Source: CALAED01 sp036555725 (GTDB lineage Bacteria; Actinomycetota; Actinomycetes; Streptosporangiales; Streptosporangiaceae). Taken from it: DNA of 64,000 nt. The notes below the pieces were generated by a model. That model worked only from the letters and a program-made list of their open reading frames with translations. It had not been told where the DNA came from and made no database searches. The DNA is taken from NCBI GenBank assembly GCA_036555725.1, contig DATBKU010000043.1, positions 1-64,000 on the forward strand, written 5' to 3'. Made by a program: the position numbers and the translations under genes. Shown one piece after another: positions 18,220 to 26,322 of the stretch (the stretch's first letter is position 1; each line of letters opens with the position of its first letter).

Positions 18220-19758
18220 ATGTCGTCACTCGGCGCCCGGCGCTGGTGGGTCCTCGGCGCGCTCGTAGTCACGCTCCTCGCGGTCAGCCTCGACCTCACC
18301 GCGCTCAACGTGGCCCTGCCCACCCTCGCGTCCTCGCTGCACGCCGACACCGGCGATCTGCAGTGGATCGTCGCCGGCTACACCCTGGCCTCGGCCACGC
18401 TGCTGTTGCCGGCCGGCCTGCTCGGCGACCGGTACGGACGGAAGAAGCTGCTGCTCAGCGGGCTGCTGATCTTCCTCATCGGGTCGGCGAGCGCGGCGTA
18501 CGTGACCAGCCCGGGCGGCCTCATCGCGGCCCGCACGGTGATGGGCGCAGGGGCCGCCGTCATCATCCCGCTGGCGCTGTCGGTCCTGCTCGCCGTCTTT
18601 CCCCGCGAAGAGCAGCCGAAGGCGCTCGCCGCGTGGGCGGCCGCGTCGTTCGTCGGGATGCCGCTCGGTCCGATCGTGGCCGGCTATCTACTCGACCACT
18701 TCTGGTGGGGGTCGATCTTCTTCATCAATATCCCGGTCGCCATCGTGGCGCTCATCGCCGGTTTCGTGCTGATTCCAGAGTCTCGCTCCGAGACCGCGCC
18801 GCGCACGGACTTCCTCGGCCTGCTGCTGTCGACCGGCGGCCTGCTCGCCCTGGTGTACGGCACGATCGAGCAGCCGGAGCACGGCTGGAGCGACCCGCTG
18901 GTGTGGGGTTCCATGATCGTCGGCGCCGTCGCGCTGGCCGCGTTCCTCGGCTGGACCCGCCATACCTCGTCGCCACTCATCGACCTTTCGCTGTTCCGCG
19001 ACCGGAGGTTCCTGGGCGGCGTGGTGCCGAGCACAGTGATGACGTTCGCGCTGTTCGGCGTGCTGTTCGCGGTGCCGCAGTATTTCCAGAACGTGCTGGG
19101 CACCGACGCGCTCGGCTCGGGCCTGCGGCTGCTGCCGCTCATCGGCGGTCTCATGGTGACCGCCCGGCTCAGCCCCCGCCTCGTCGAGCGCTTCGGCATG
19201 CGCACGATGATCGTCGCCGGTCTGCTCATCCTCAGCGCCGGGGTCCTGGTCGGCACGGCGACCTCGGTGGGCGATGGATACGGCTTCGTCGCGGTATGGG
19301 AGGTCATTGTGGGGCTCGGCATGGGCCTGCTGGTGACCGCGTCGATGACGCTGGCGATGAGCGCACTGTCGGCCGAGCGCGGCGGCACCGGCTCCGGGCT
19401 CCTCATGACCATCCGGCTGGTGGGCGGCGCGCTCGGCTCGGCGGTCCTCGGCAGCCTGCTGTCGGCCGGCTACCGCAGCCATGTCGACGTGTCGGGGCTG
19501 CCCGACACGGCGGCCATCGCCGTACGCCGTGGCGTGGGCGGCGGCGTCGCGGTGGCGGAGCGACTGCACGACCCGGCCCTGCTGGACTCGGTACGGACGG
19601 CGTTCGTGCACGGCATGGACCTGGTGCTCGCCGCGGGCGCGGGTCTGCTGCTGGTCACCGCGGTCGTCTCTGCGTTCCTCGTCCCCCGCCGCGAGGCGGT
19701 GAGTGCGCGTACGGGGGAGGATGCCGGAGAATCGGCCCATGAGCACGTCTCCGCTTGA
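18220..19758 (+). CDS. DHA2-family (EmrB/QacA type) 14-helix drug exporter
   Basis: A 512-residue MFS protein with about fourteen hydrophobic segments. The DHA2 N-terminal signature is present as DLTALNVALPTLASSL, followed by LQWIVAGYTLASATLLLPAG and the loop GDRYGRKKLL. Members export drugs, dyes or antibiotics by proton antiport. The extended loop near residues 425-460 (LPDTAAIAVRRGVGGG) is typical of actinomycete members. The gene overlaps the downstream TetR gene by 20 bases, so both are expressed from the operator-bearing promoter upstream. A self-resistance or xenobiotic efflux role is the best inference; the inducer is unknown. Confidence 0.93.
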   Translation: MSSLGARRWWVLGALVVTLLAVSLDLTALNVALPTLASSLHADTGDLQWIVAGYTLASATLLLPAGLLGDRYGRKKLLLSGLLIFLIGSASAAYVTSPGGLIAARTVMGAGAAVIIPLALSVLLAVFPREEQPKALAAWAAASFVGMPLGPIVAGYLLDHFWWGSIFFINIPVAIVALIAGFVLIPESRSETAPRTDFLGLLLSTGGLLALVYGTIEQPEHGWSDPLVWGSMIVGAVALAAFLGWTRHTSSPLIDLSLFRDRRFLGGVVPSTVMTFALFGVLFAVPQYFQNVLGTDALGSGLRLLPLIGGLMVTARLSPRLVERFGMRTMIVAGLLILSAGVLVGTATSVGDGYGFVAVWEVIVGLGMGLLVTASMTLAMSALSAERGGTGSGLLMTIRLVGGALGSAVLGSLLSAGYRSHVDVSGLPDTAAIAVRRGVGGGVAVAERLHDPALLDSVRTAFVHGMDLVLAAGAGLLLVTAVVSAFLVPRREAVSARTGEDAGESAHEHVSA

Positions 19759-20356
19759 CCAGTCCTTCGAGCGTCTGCCCCTGCGCGAGCGCAAGAAACT
19801 GAAGACCCGGAGGGCGATTCAGGACCATGCCCTCCGGCTCTTCGTCGAGCGGGGGTACGACGCGACGACGGTCGAGCAGATCGCGGAGGCGGCGGAGATC
19901 TCACCGAGCACGTTCTTCCGGTACTTCCGGACCAAGGAAGATTGCGTGCTCACCGACGAGTACGACCCGATCATGGCGGACATCTTCCGCAACCAGTCGG
20001 CCGAGCTCAGCGTCCTCGACGCGATGCGGGCGATGTTCCGCCAGATCATGGCGGAGATGTACGCCCGGGACCGCGAACAGATCCTCACCCGGACCAAGCT
20101 CATCTTGTCCGTGCCGAGCCTGCGCGCCCGGTCCGTCGACGCCGCGCACTTCGAGACGATGGGAATCTTCACTGACCTCGTCGCCGAACGGGCGGGCATC
20201 TCACCCGACGACCATCGGGTGCGCATCTTCACGTGGGCGGTTGTGGCGACGCTGGAGGCCTCGATCTTCACCTGGGTCGACAGCGACGGCCGGCTCGACC
20301 TGCCAAAGCTGGTCGACGAGGGGCTCGCGTTCCTGGCCGACGGCCTCCCGCTCTAG
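19739..20356 (+). CDS. TetR-family transcriptional regulator
   Basis: A 205-residue regulator. The N-terminal helix-turn-helix (residues about 18-65) reads RRAIQDHALRLFVERGYDATTVEQIAEAAEISPSTFFRYF in family order, and the C-terminal ligand domain ends in a MftR-like region. The ATG at 19739 is preferred because CGGAGA lies eight bases upstream; earlier in-frame starts leave no room for a ribosome site. It overlaps the DHA2 exporter gene, indicating a repressor co-transcribed with its target. The inverted repeats before the exporter are the likely binding site. It ends three bases before the convergent NlpC/P60 gene. Confidence 0.92.
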   Translation: MSTSPLDQSFERLPLRERKKLKTRRAIQDHALRLFVERGYDATTVEQIAEAAEISPSTFFRYFRTKEDCVLTDEYDPIMADIFRNQSAELSVLDAMRAMFRQIMAEMYARDREQILTRTKLILSVPSLRARSVDAAHFETMGIFTDLVAERAGISPDDHRVRIFTWAVVATLEASIFTWVDSDGRLDLPKLVDEGLAFLADGLPL

Positions 20357-20359
20357 GGC

Positions 20360-21535
20360 CTAGGCGGCGCGCCCCGCGGCCAGCGGGTTGACCCGGATAG
20401 CGCCTTGGAAGTTGGTGAGGTACACCTGCTGAACCTTGACCACATCGCCGGTGTGCGGCGCGACGAGCATCCTGTTGCCGCCGATGAAGATGGCGATGTG
20501 CGAGATGTAGCCGGGCGCGGTCGGGTCGTTGGCCCAGACCAGCAGGTCGCCGGGGCGTGCCTGCGAGTACGGAACGCGCCACCCCGTGCGGGCCTGGTCA
20601 GCGGCCACCCGCGGCATGCGGATGCCGGCCTGCGCGAAGGAGTACTGCACCAGCCCGGAGCAGTCGTAGCCGCCCTCGGCGTCGGACTCGCCGCCCCAGA
20701 CGTACGGCATGCCGAGCTTGGACTCGGCCGCGCGGATGATGACGGCGATCTGCTGGCGGTTCAGCACCTGCCCGAGTTGCCCCTTGGGCAGGTGGCCCGG
20801 CGCCGGCGCCTTGCCGGGCAGCCGCACCTCGGGGTGGATCTCGGCGCTCTTCGCCTCCTTGGGCAGCACCTTGCCAAGGAACTTGCGCAGCTTGGCCGGG
20901 TTGACCTTGGGCGCACTGATGATCAGCGCGTTACCACTCGGCATGCCGAAGGACTGCGCCGTGGCGTGGGAGACGACGGCGTCGACCTGGCTCATGCCCA
21001 TGGTCGCGTACGCGCCGATGCGCAACGGGCTCTGCCGCTGCTTGCCGCCGACCGGCACTTTGCTGCCCAGTTTGACCCCGCCGTCCGAGCCCAGCACGAA
21101 CGACACGGCGACGTCGCCCGCGTAGACGTTGCGCCATAGCGCGTCGGACTGGGCGGTCGGCTTCGGCGTGTACGAACGGAATGTGGACGGCTCGACGCCG
21201 AGCAGCCCCACTCGCTTGCCGGCGACCAGCGCCTGGGCGGCGTCGACGACCTCGACGCCGGCGATCCCCTTCGTGTGCCGGAGCCGCTCGACGACGGCGG
21301 GCGGCAGCGCACGGGACGAGGCGACCAGCACGTCGGCGCTGAGCCGCTGCTTGAGCGGCGCCACCGCGGTGGGCGAAATGTTCGAGGTCTGGGCCGCGGC
21401 GACGAACTGGTCGCCGGGCGTCTGCCCGGCTGACAGCTGTGGTCCAGCCAGCACAACGCCGATGTCCACCGCCATGGTGGCGGCCAGGGAGGCACCGATA
21501 ACAGACGGCAGCACACGGCGGCTCGGCCTGTGCAC
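20360..21535 (-). CDS. Secreted NlpC/P60 peptidoglycan endopeptidase
   Basis: About 391 residues from a GTG at 21535. That start is strongly supported by AAAGGAG seven bases upstream and by the signal-type N-terminus that follows (RRVLPSVIGASLAATMAVDIGVVLAG, written in two parts here: a basic start, then a hydrophobic stretch). A 230-residue alpha/beta region of unknown type leads to a C-terminal NlpC/P60 domain, with the catalytic cysteine in GGYDCSGLVQYSF (Cys292) and histidine in YISHIAIFIG (His346). Such enzymes cut D-Glu to diaminopimelate bonds in stem peptides. The middle region may be an inhibitory or wall-sensing part. A longer frame starting at 21619 lacks a ribosome site. Confidence 0.9.
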   Translation of the reverse strand: MHRPSRRVLPSVIGASLAATMAVDIGVVLAGPQLSAGQTPGDQFVAAAQTSNISPTAVAPLKQRLSADVLVASSRALPPAVVERLRHTKGIAGVEVVDAAQALVAGKRVGLLGVEPSTFRSYTPKPTAQSDALWRNVYAGDVAVSFVLGSDGGVKLGSKVPVGGKQRQSPLRIGAYATMGMSQVDAVVSHATAQSFGMPSGNALIISAPKVNPAKLRKFLGKVLPKEAKSAEIHPEVRLPGKAPAPGHLPKGQLGQVLNRQQIAVIIRAAESKLGMPYVWGGESDAEGGYDCSGLVQYSFAQAGIRMPRVAADQARTGWRVPYSQARPGDLLVWANDPTAPGYISHIAIFIGGNRMLVAPHTGDVVKVQQVYLTNFQGAIRVNPLAAGRAA

Positions 21536-21689
21536 AGCACCACTCCTTTGTGTCGGCTTCCCCGGCTGCTGTGGACCGGCGGTCAGATCCGGCCGCTTGT
21601 CCAACGAACTATGGCTCACAAAGGTGCCGACCGTCCACCTTCCGCCAGATCCCTTTCACCACACGCCATTGATCAATATGGGGTATTTG

Positions 21690-23741
21690 TCATGCCGTGC
21701 GTAGTTCAGCTGCGAGGTCGGCGGGGGTGGTGACGGGCAGCCGGCAGGCGAAGTTCCGGCAGACGTACGCGGCTGGGGCACCGTCGACGAGATCGCGTCC
21801 CTCCAGCAGCGGGACGCCGTCGGCCTCGGCGCCGTCGCCGATGGTGATCACGGCGCCGGGTGTCGTGGCCTGCAGCGCCCGGCGGTGCAGGGCCCGTGTC
21901 CGGTCGTCGTCCGGCGGCCCCACGACGGCGATCTCGACCGGGCCCGCCTCGGCGGCCTCGGCCACGGCAAGGCCCCACCCGGCGAACCGTGCATGCCGCC
22001 CGGCCAGCGCGGTGGCGGGGGCGAGCGCCGCCAGCGCCGCCTCCCGATGCCGCTCGGACCCGGTCAGCGCGCCGTACGAAAGCAGCGCCCCGGCGACGGC
22101 GAACTGCCCCGACGGTGTGGCGTTGTCGGTCGGGTCCTGCGGCCGGCGGAACAGCGTTTCGGCGTCGTCCGCGGTGTCGTAGAACCCACCGGAGCCGTCG
22201 GCGAAGCGGTCGAGCACCACGTCGAGGAGCCCGCCGGCCAGCCGCATATACGACGGGTCGCCGGTTACCGCGTGCAGGGCCAGCAGCCCGTCGGCCACGT
22301 CGGCATAGTCCTCCAGCACGCCCGCGTTGTCGCCGGCCACGCCGTCGCGCGACGTCCGCACCAGCCGGTCGCCGGTCAGGTGGACGTCCGCGAGCAGGCG
22401 GGCGACCTCAGTGGCCGCCGCGACCAGATCTGGGCGGTCGAAGAGCGCGCCGCACTCGGCCAGCGCCGCGATGGCCAGGCCGTTCCAGCCGGCCACCACC
22501 TTGTCGTCGCGGCCCGGCGGCACCCGCCGCTCCCGCGCCGCCAGCAGCGTCGATCGGATCCGGTCGTACCGCTCCTGGTCCTCCGGGTCCGCCGGCAACT
22601 GCAGCACCGACGCGCCGCGCTCGAACGTGCCGGCCTGCGTCACCTCGAACAGCGTGGCCGCGACGGCCCCGTCCTCGTCGCCGAGGACGTCGCGCAGCCC
22701 GGCCGGCGTCCAGACGTAATACTTGCCCTCCTCCCCCTCGCTGTCGGCGTCGAGTGCCGACGCGAGGCCGCCCTGCTCGGTACGGAGGTCGCGAAGCATC
22801 CAGTCGCAGGTCTCCAGGGCGATCCGGCGGGCGAGCGGCGAGCCGTCGAGCCGCCACCAGTGCGCGTAGACACGGGCGAGCAGCGCGTTGTCGTACAGCA
22901 TCTTCTCGAAGTGCGGCACCACCCACCGGTCGTCGACCGAGTAGCGGGCGAACCCGCCGCCGAGCTGGTCGTACAAACCGCCCCTGGCCATGGCCTGCAT
23001 CGTGTGCGCGGCCATTTCCAGAGCAACCGATGCTCCAGCCGGCCCGTCGCCGACGACGTTGCCGCCTTCCGGCACTGTGCTCGTCCGGGCAGTTGTGCCC
23101 GGACGAGCACAGTGCCGCAGCAGGAACTCCAGCGCCATCGACGGCGGGAACTTCGGGGCCCGTCCGAAGCCACCGCGCTCGGCGTCGTACGACTGCCGGA
23201 GTGCCTCGACCGCGGCGTCCAGCTGCTCTTGGGTCGGCGGGGCGCCGCCGGGCAGGGCCTGGGCCCGCGAGGTGAGCGCGGTGACGACCTGCTGCCCCTG
23301 GGCGACGACCTCGTCGCGCTGCTCCGTCCACGCCTTCGACACGGCCTGCACCAGGGACTGGAACTGGGGGCGCGGAAAGTACGTGCCGCAGTAGAACGGG
23401 TGGCCGGCCGGCGTCATGAAGACGGTCATCGGCCAGCCACCCTGGCCGGTCATGGCCTGGGTGGCCTCCATGTAAACGGCGTCGATGTCGGGCCGTTCCT
23501 CGCGGTCGACCTTGATGCTCACCAGCAGCGAGTTCATGAGCTGGGCGGTCTGCGCGTCCTCGAACGACTCGTGCGCCATGACATGGCACCAATGGCACGC
23601 GGCGTACCCGACGCTCAACAGGATCGGCACATCGCGCCGCCGCGCCTCGGCGAACGCCTCGTCGCCCCACTCCCACCAGTCGACGGGGTTGTCCGCGTGC
23701 TGCAGAAGGTACGGACTAGTCGCGTCCTTGAGCCGATTCAT
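21690..23741 (-). CDS. DUF255/YyaL-type protein: thioredoxin-fold domain plus six-hairpin glycosidase-like domain
   Basis: A 683-residue protein. The N-terminal thioredoxin-like domain (DUF255, residues 1-165) begins with SPYLLQHADNPVDWWEW and has the active-site CHWC motif (Cys49, Cys52). The rest is an alpha/alpha six-hairpin barrel (YDQLGGGFARYSVDDRWVVPHFEKMLYDNA). The family is widespread (mammalian SPATA20) and its reaction is unproven; a thiol-redox or N-acylglucosamine epimerase-like role has been suggested. It is third in a row with mca and a small membrane protein, as in M. tuberculosis Rv1082-Rv1084, so a mycothiol or thiol-stress role is likely. Between residues 211 and 239 it has an extra stretch, encoded over a perfect DNA palindrome. 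Confidence 0.92.
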   Translation of the reverse strand: MNRLKDATSPYLLQHADNPVDWWEWGDEAFAEARRRDVPILLSVGYAACHWCHVMAHESFEDAQTAQLMNSLLVSIKVDREERPDIDAVYMEATQAMTGQGGWPMTVFMTPAGHPFYCGTYFPRPQFQSLVQAVSKAWTEQRDEVVAQGQQVVTALTSRAQALPGGAPPTQEQLDAAVEALRQSYDAERGGFGRAPKFPPSMALEFLLRHCARPGTTARTSTVPEGGNVVGDGPAGASVALEMAAHTMQAMARGGLYDQLGGGFARYSVDDRWVVPHFEKMLYDNALLARVYAHWWRLDGSPLARRIALETCDWMLRDLRTEQGGLASALDADSEGEEGKYYVWTPAGLRDVLGDEDGAVAATLFEVTQAGTFERGASVLQLPADPEDQERYDRIRSTLLAARERRVPPGRDDKVVAGWNGLAIAALAECGALFDRPDLVAAATEVARLLADVHLTGDRLVRTSRDGVAGDNAGVLEDYADVADGLLALHAVTGDPSYMRLAGGLLDVVLDRFADGSGGFYDTADDAETLFRRPQDPTDNATPSGQFAVAGALLSYGALTGSERHREAALAALAPATALAGRHARFAGWGLAVAEAAEAGPVEIAVVGPPDDDRTRALHRRALQATTPGAVITIGDGAEADGVPLLEGRDLVDGAPAAYVCRNFACRLPVTTPADLAAELRTA
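23071..23116. repeat. 46-base perfect hairpin element inside a coding region
   Basis: Two 21-base arms, 23071-23091 and 23096-23116, are exact reverse complements around a 4-base loop GTTG; the arms begin GGCACTGTGC. The element lies within the DUF255 gene and encodes ARPGTTARTSTVP-like residues in a variable loop between two helices, without breaking the frame. I saw no second copy in this window. Confidence 0.85.
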
Positions 23742-23789
23742 GCCCCCGATCCTGCCCCATGCGGCCGGGGTGTCACCTCCGCGGCGGGG

Positions 23790-24014
23790 TCAGCTGGACG
23801 AGGGGTCGCCGTTGTTGTTGGGGGACGGGGTCGTCTCCTGGCGGCGCTCCCATTCGGCCTGCTTCAGGTCTTCCTCGCGGGGCGCCTGGATGCGGGACAT
23901 CTGCTTGTTCATCGAGCGGATCAGGAAGAACAGCGCCACGCCCAGAGCGACGACGACGAGGAGGCCGAGGACGCCGGGGGTGACTTGGTCTTCGTTGACC
24001 GCGAGCGGTGTCAT
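23790..24014 (-). CDS. Small single-pass membrane protein of the mca operon
   Basis: A 74-residue peptide. One hydrophobic helix (residues about 13-33, VLGLLVVVALGVALFFLIRS) is followed by a charged cytoplasmic tail rich in Lys, Glu, Gln and Asn, ending NNNGDPSSS. The start ATG overlaps the mca stop (ATGA), so it is translationally coupled to mca. A similar small gene sits between mca and the thioredoxin-fold gene in M. tuberculosis (Rv1083). The function is unknown; it may tether one of its partners to the membrane. The conserved neighbourhood makes it a confident gene despite its size. Confidence 0.85.
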   Translation of the reverse strand: MTPLAVNEDQVTPGVLGLLVVVALGVALFFLIRSMNKQMSRIQAPREEDLKQAEWERRQETTPSPNNNGDPSSS

Positions 24015-24895
24015 GGCGTTCCAACTCTCTCCCGGACGCCGGCGAACAGGTCGTCCTCCGGCAGTTCCGTATCGACCACGGACCTGGCCAGATGGTAGTC
24101 CTCGGTCGGCCAGGCCTGTCGCTGGAGGTCGAGTGGGCAGGCGAACCAGGCGCCGTTCGGGTCGATCTGCGTGGCGTGGGCGAGCAGCGCCTTGTCGCGG
24201 ATCTCGAAAAAGTCGCCGCACGGCACCTGTGTGGTGATGTCCCAGAGCTGGGGCCACTCTTCGAACCGCTTGATCCAGTCGGCGTACGGCGACTCGAGAC
24301 CGGCCTGCGTCATCGCCTCGTGCAGGGCCAGGATGCGTTCCTTGGTGAAGGTCAGGTGGTAATAGACCTTGAGCGGCTGCCACGGCTCGCCGGCCTCGGG
24401 GTACCGGTCGGGGTCGCCCGCCGCCTCGTATGCCTCCATCGACACCTCGTGGCACTTGACGTGGTCGGGGTGCGGGTAGCCGCCCTTCTCGTCGTACGTC
24501 AGCATCACGTGCGGGCGGAACTCCCGTACGGCCTGGACGAGCGGTGCGGCGGCGACCTCGAGCGGCTGCAGCCCGAAGCATCCGTCGGGCAGCGGGGGCG
24601 GCGGGTCACCCTCAGGGAAGCCGGAGTCGACAAAACCCAGCCAGCGCTGCTCGACGCCCAGAATCTCGCGGGCGGCGGCCATCTCGGCATTGCGGACGGC
24701 GGCCATGTTCTCTTTGACGTCCGGCTTGTCCATCGCCGGGTTGAGGATGTCGCCGCGCTCCCCACCGGTACAGGTCACCACGAGGACCTCGACGCCTTCG
24801 GCGACGTAGCGGGCCATGGTCGCCGCGCCCTTGCTCGACTCGTCGTCCGGATGAGCGTGCACGGCCATCAGCCGCAACCCCGTTGGCTCAGCCAC
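24011..24895 (-). CDS. mca: Mycothiol S-conjugate amidase
   Basis: A 294-residue zinc amidase that cleaves mycothiol-S-conjugates to a mercapturic acid and GlcN-Ins. It is the detoxification step for electrophiles in actinobacteria. The LmbE/MshB-like zinc motif AHPDDES is at residues 14-20 (His15, Asp18), and HPDH at 142-145 supplies the third ligand. The GTG at 24895 with GAGGGG upstream gives the normal family N-terminus; the open frame extends to 25159 without homology. The 310-base gap before greA holds a SigR-type promoter (25038-25064), fitting known SigR control of mca in Streptomyces. A GGCCGCCCG hairpin at 24999-25018 lies in the presumed leader. Confidence 0.95.
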   Translation of the reverse strand: MAEPTGLRLMAVHAHPDDESSKGAATMARYVAEGVEVLVVTCTGGERGDILNPAMDKPDVKENMAAVRNAEMAAAREILGVEQRWLGFVDSGFPEGDPPPPLPDGCFGLQPLEVAAAPLVQAVREFRPHVMLTYDEKGGYPHPDHVKCHEVSMEAYEAAGDPDRYPEAGEPWQPLKVYYHLTFTKERILALHEAMTQAGLESPYADWIKRFEEWPQLWDITTQVPCGDFFEIRDKALLAHATQIDPNGAWFACPLDLQRQAWPTEDYHLARSVVDTELPEDDLFAGVRERVGTP

Positions 24896-25037
24896 CTTGG
24901 AGATCCCCTCTGACGCTAGGCCCGTCAGACCCCTGCCAGGAGAATCGATCATCAACCGGGCTTCTGACTGAGCTCTTCGAGTGCGTTTTCGTTGCGCAGG
25001 CCGCCCGTCCGGGCGGCCCACTTGATTGTCCATGAGA

Positions 25038-25064
25038 AACGACGCGCGCCGCACGGAGATTCCC
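25038..25064 (-). promoter_or_regulatory. SigR-type (thiol oxidative stress) promoter for the mca operon
   Basis: On the minus strand GGGAAT (25064-25059) and GTT (25040-25038) are separated by exactly 18 bases. This matches the Streptomyces SigR consensus GGGAAT-N18-GTT. It would transcribe mca and the two genes behind it with a leader of about 135 bases. Confidence 0.72.
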
Positions 25065-25205
25065 TGGAGAGCGCTGTCCCTGGGGGCCCTTCGGCCGTAC
25101 GATGCGGCGGGTCTGGGGGTAGGTGGTTTCTCGACCGAACGTTTACCCTTGTGCCTCATATAGGCTTAAGGTTTCGTCGCCCCGCATGTGGATGAGGGAG
25201 TACCC

Positions 25206-25706
25206 GTGACCGAGACCCGCGATGACAGCGTCACCTGGCTGACCCAGGAGGCGTACGACCGGCTCAAGAACGAGCTGGACCACCTCTCGGGCCAGGGTCG
25301 CATCGACATCGCCAAGAAGATCGAGGCGGCCCGCGAAGAGGGGGATCTGCGGGAGAACGGCGGCTACCACGCGGCCAAGGAGGAGCAGGGCAAGATCGAA
25401 GGCCGCATCCTCCAGCTCCAGCACATCCTCGAGAACTCCAGGGTGGGCGAGGCGCCGCGCACCGAAGGGGTCGTCGGGCCCGGCATGACCGTCACCGTCC
25501 AGTTCCAGGGCGACGACGAAGAGGTCACCTTCCTGCTGGCCTCCCGCGAGGAGAGCGGCTCGCCGATTGACGTGTACTCGCCGAAGTCTCCGCTCGGCGC
25601 CGCGATCAACGGCAAGAAGGTCGGCGAGCAGGCGTCGTACACGCTGCCGAACGGCCGCAACATGACCGTCGAGATCATCGACGCCACCCCGTACGCGGGC
25701 GCCTAG
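25206..25706 (+). CDS. greA: Transcription elongation factor GreA
   Basis: A 166-residue protein that rescues backtracked RNA polymerase by stimulating transcript cleavage through the secondary channel. The N-terminal coiled coil carries the functional acidic tip (AREEGDLRENGGYHAAKEEQ, around residues 40-60), and the C-terminal FKBP-like domain contains SPIDVYSPKSPLGAAINGKK. The GTG at 25206 was chosen because GAGGGAG lies five bases before it; an earlier GTG at 25188 would place this site inside the gene. It is divergent from mca, exactly as in M. tuberculosis. A single copy of this factor is usual in actinobacteria. Confidence 0.95.
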   Translation: MTETRDDSVTWLTQEAYDRLKNELDHLSGQGRIDIAKKIEAAREEGDLRENGGYHAAKEEQGKIEGRILQLQHILENSRVGEAPRTEGVVGPGMTVTVQFQGDDEEVTFLLASREESGSPIDVYSPKSPLGAAINGKKVGEQASYTLPNGRNMTVEIIDATPYAGA

Positions 25707-25709
25707 TCT

Positions 25710-26189
25710 CTATCTCGCGGTCGCCGCGCGTACCAAGGGGAGGGTGCGGTGCGGGATCTGCGTCGCCAGTGAGATCACTGTGGAGGCGCGTTCCACGCCT
25801 TCCGCATCGACGATTACGTCGATCACGCGTTGCAGGTCCTGGTTGCTGCGGCCCACGATGCGCACCAGCATGTCGCCCGCGCCGGTGATCGTATGCGCCT
25901 CCATGACCTCGGGGATCATGGCGAGCCGGTCGGCCACCGGGTCGTGTCCGCCGGCCTGCCGGATCTGCAGGGTCACGAACGCGGTCACGCCGTAGCCGAT
26001 CGCCGCCGGGTCGATCTCCGGCCCGAACCCCGTGATGACCCGGCGCCGCGTCATGCGGTCGAGCCGCGCCTGCACGGTGCCGCGGGCCACGCCCAGGCGG
26101 CGGGAACACTCCAGCACGCCGATGCGCGGCGCGGCGGCGTAAAGCTCGATGATCCGCGCGTCCAGTGCGTCGACCGCGTCGTCCGGCAC
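25710..26189 (-). CDS. Lrp/AsnC-family regulator
   Basis: A 159-residue feast/famine regulator. The N-terminal helix-turn-helix reads LDARIIELYAAAPRIGVLEC then RLGVARGTVQARLDRM. The C-terminal RAM domain (about residues 70-145) has the effector-pocket glycine pattern GAGDMLVRIVGR. It is divergent from the 4-hydroxyphenylpyruvate dioxygenase gene with 133 bases between them. Regulation of tyrosine/phenylalanine breakdown by an aromatic amino acid is therefore likely; Lrp-type HpdR regulators divergent from hpd are known in Streptomyces. Dyad-symmetric sites in the shared gap support this. It ends four bases past the convergent greA stop. Confidence 0.92.
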   Translation of the reverse strand: MPDDAVDALDARIIELYAAAPRIGVLECSRRLGVARGTVQARLDRMTRRRVITGFGPEIDPAAIGYGVTAFVTLQIRQAGGHDPVADRLAMIPEVMEAHTITGAGDMLVRIVGRSNQDLQRVIDVIVDAEGVERASTVISLATQIPHRTLPLVRAATAR

Positions 26190-26219
26190 CGTGTGCCCCC
26201 TTTGGCTCGGTGGTCAGGC

Positions 26220-26293
26220 TGCACAGCGCGCGTGCGGCGCTGATCGCGATTGGCTGTGCATATTGTCCACAAAATATGGCAACTGTTGCACAG
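26220..26293. promoter_or_regulatory. Cluster of TGCACAG/CTGTGCA sites, candidate Lrp operator of hpd
   Basis: TGCACAG is at 26220-26226 and 26287-26293 and its complement CTGTGCA at 26254-26260. CATATT (26259-26264) and AATATG (26273-26278) form an inner, AT-rich inverted repeat. All lie between the divergent Lrp and hpd genes, as expected for Lrp octamer binding over several helical turns. Confidence 0.55.
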
Positions 26294-26322
26294 TCTGTCA
26301 TCCGCGAACCACATTGGGACGC

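Noticed and set aside
21885..24098. A 737-codon plus-strand frame opposite the DUF255 gene
   Set aside because: The composition is Arg/Gly/His-rich without any domain, while the minus strand gives a complete CHWC thioredoxin-fold protein.
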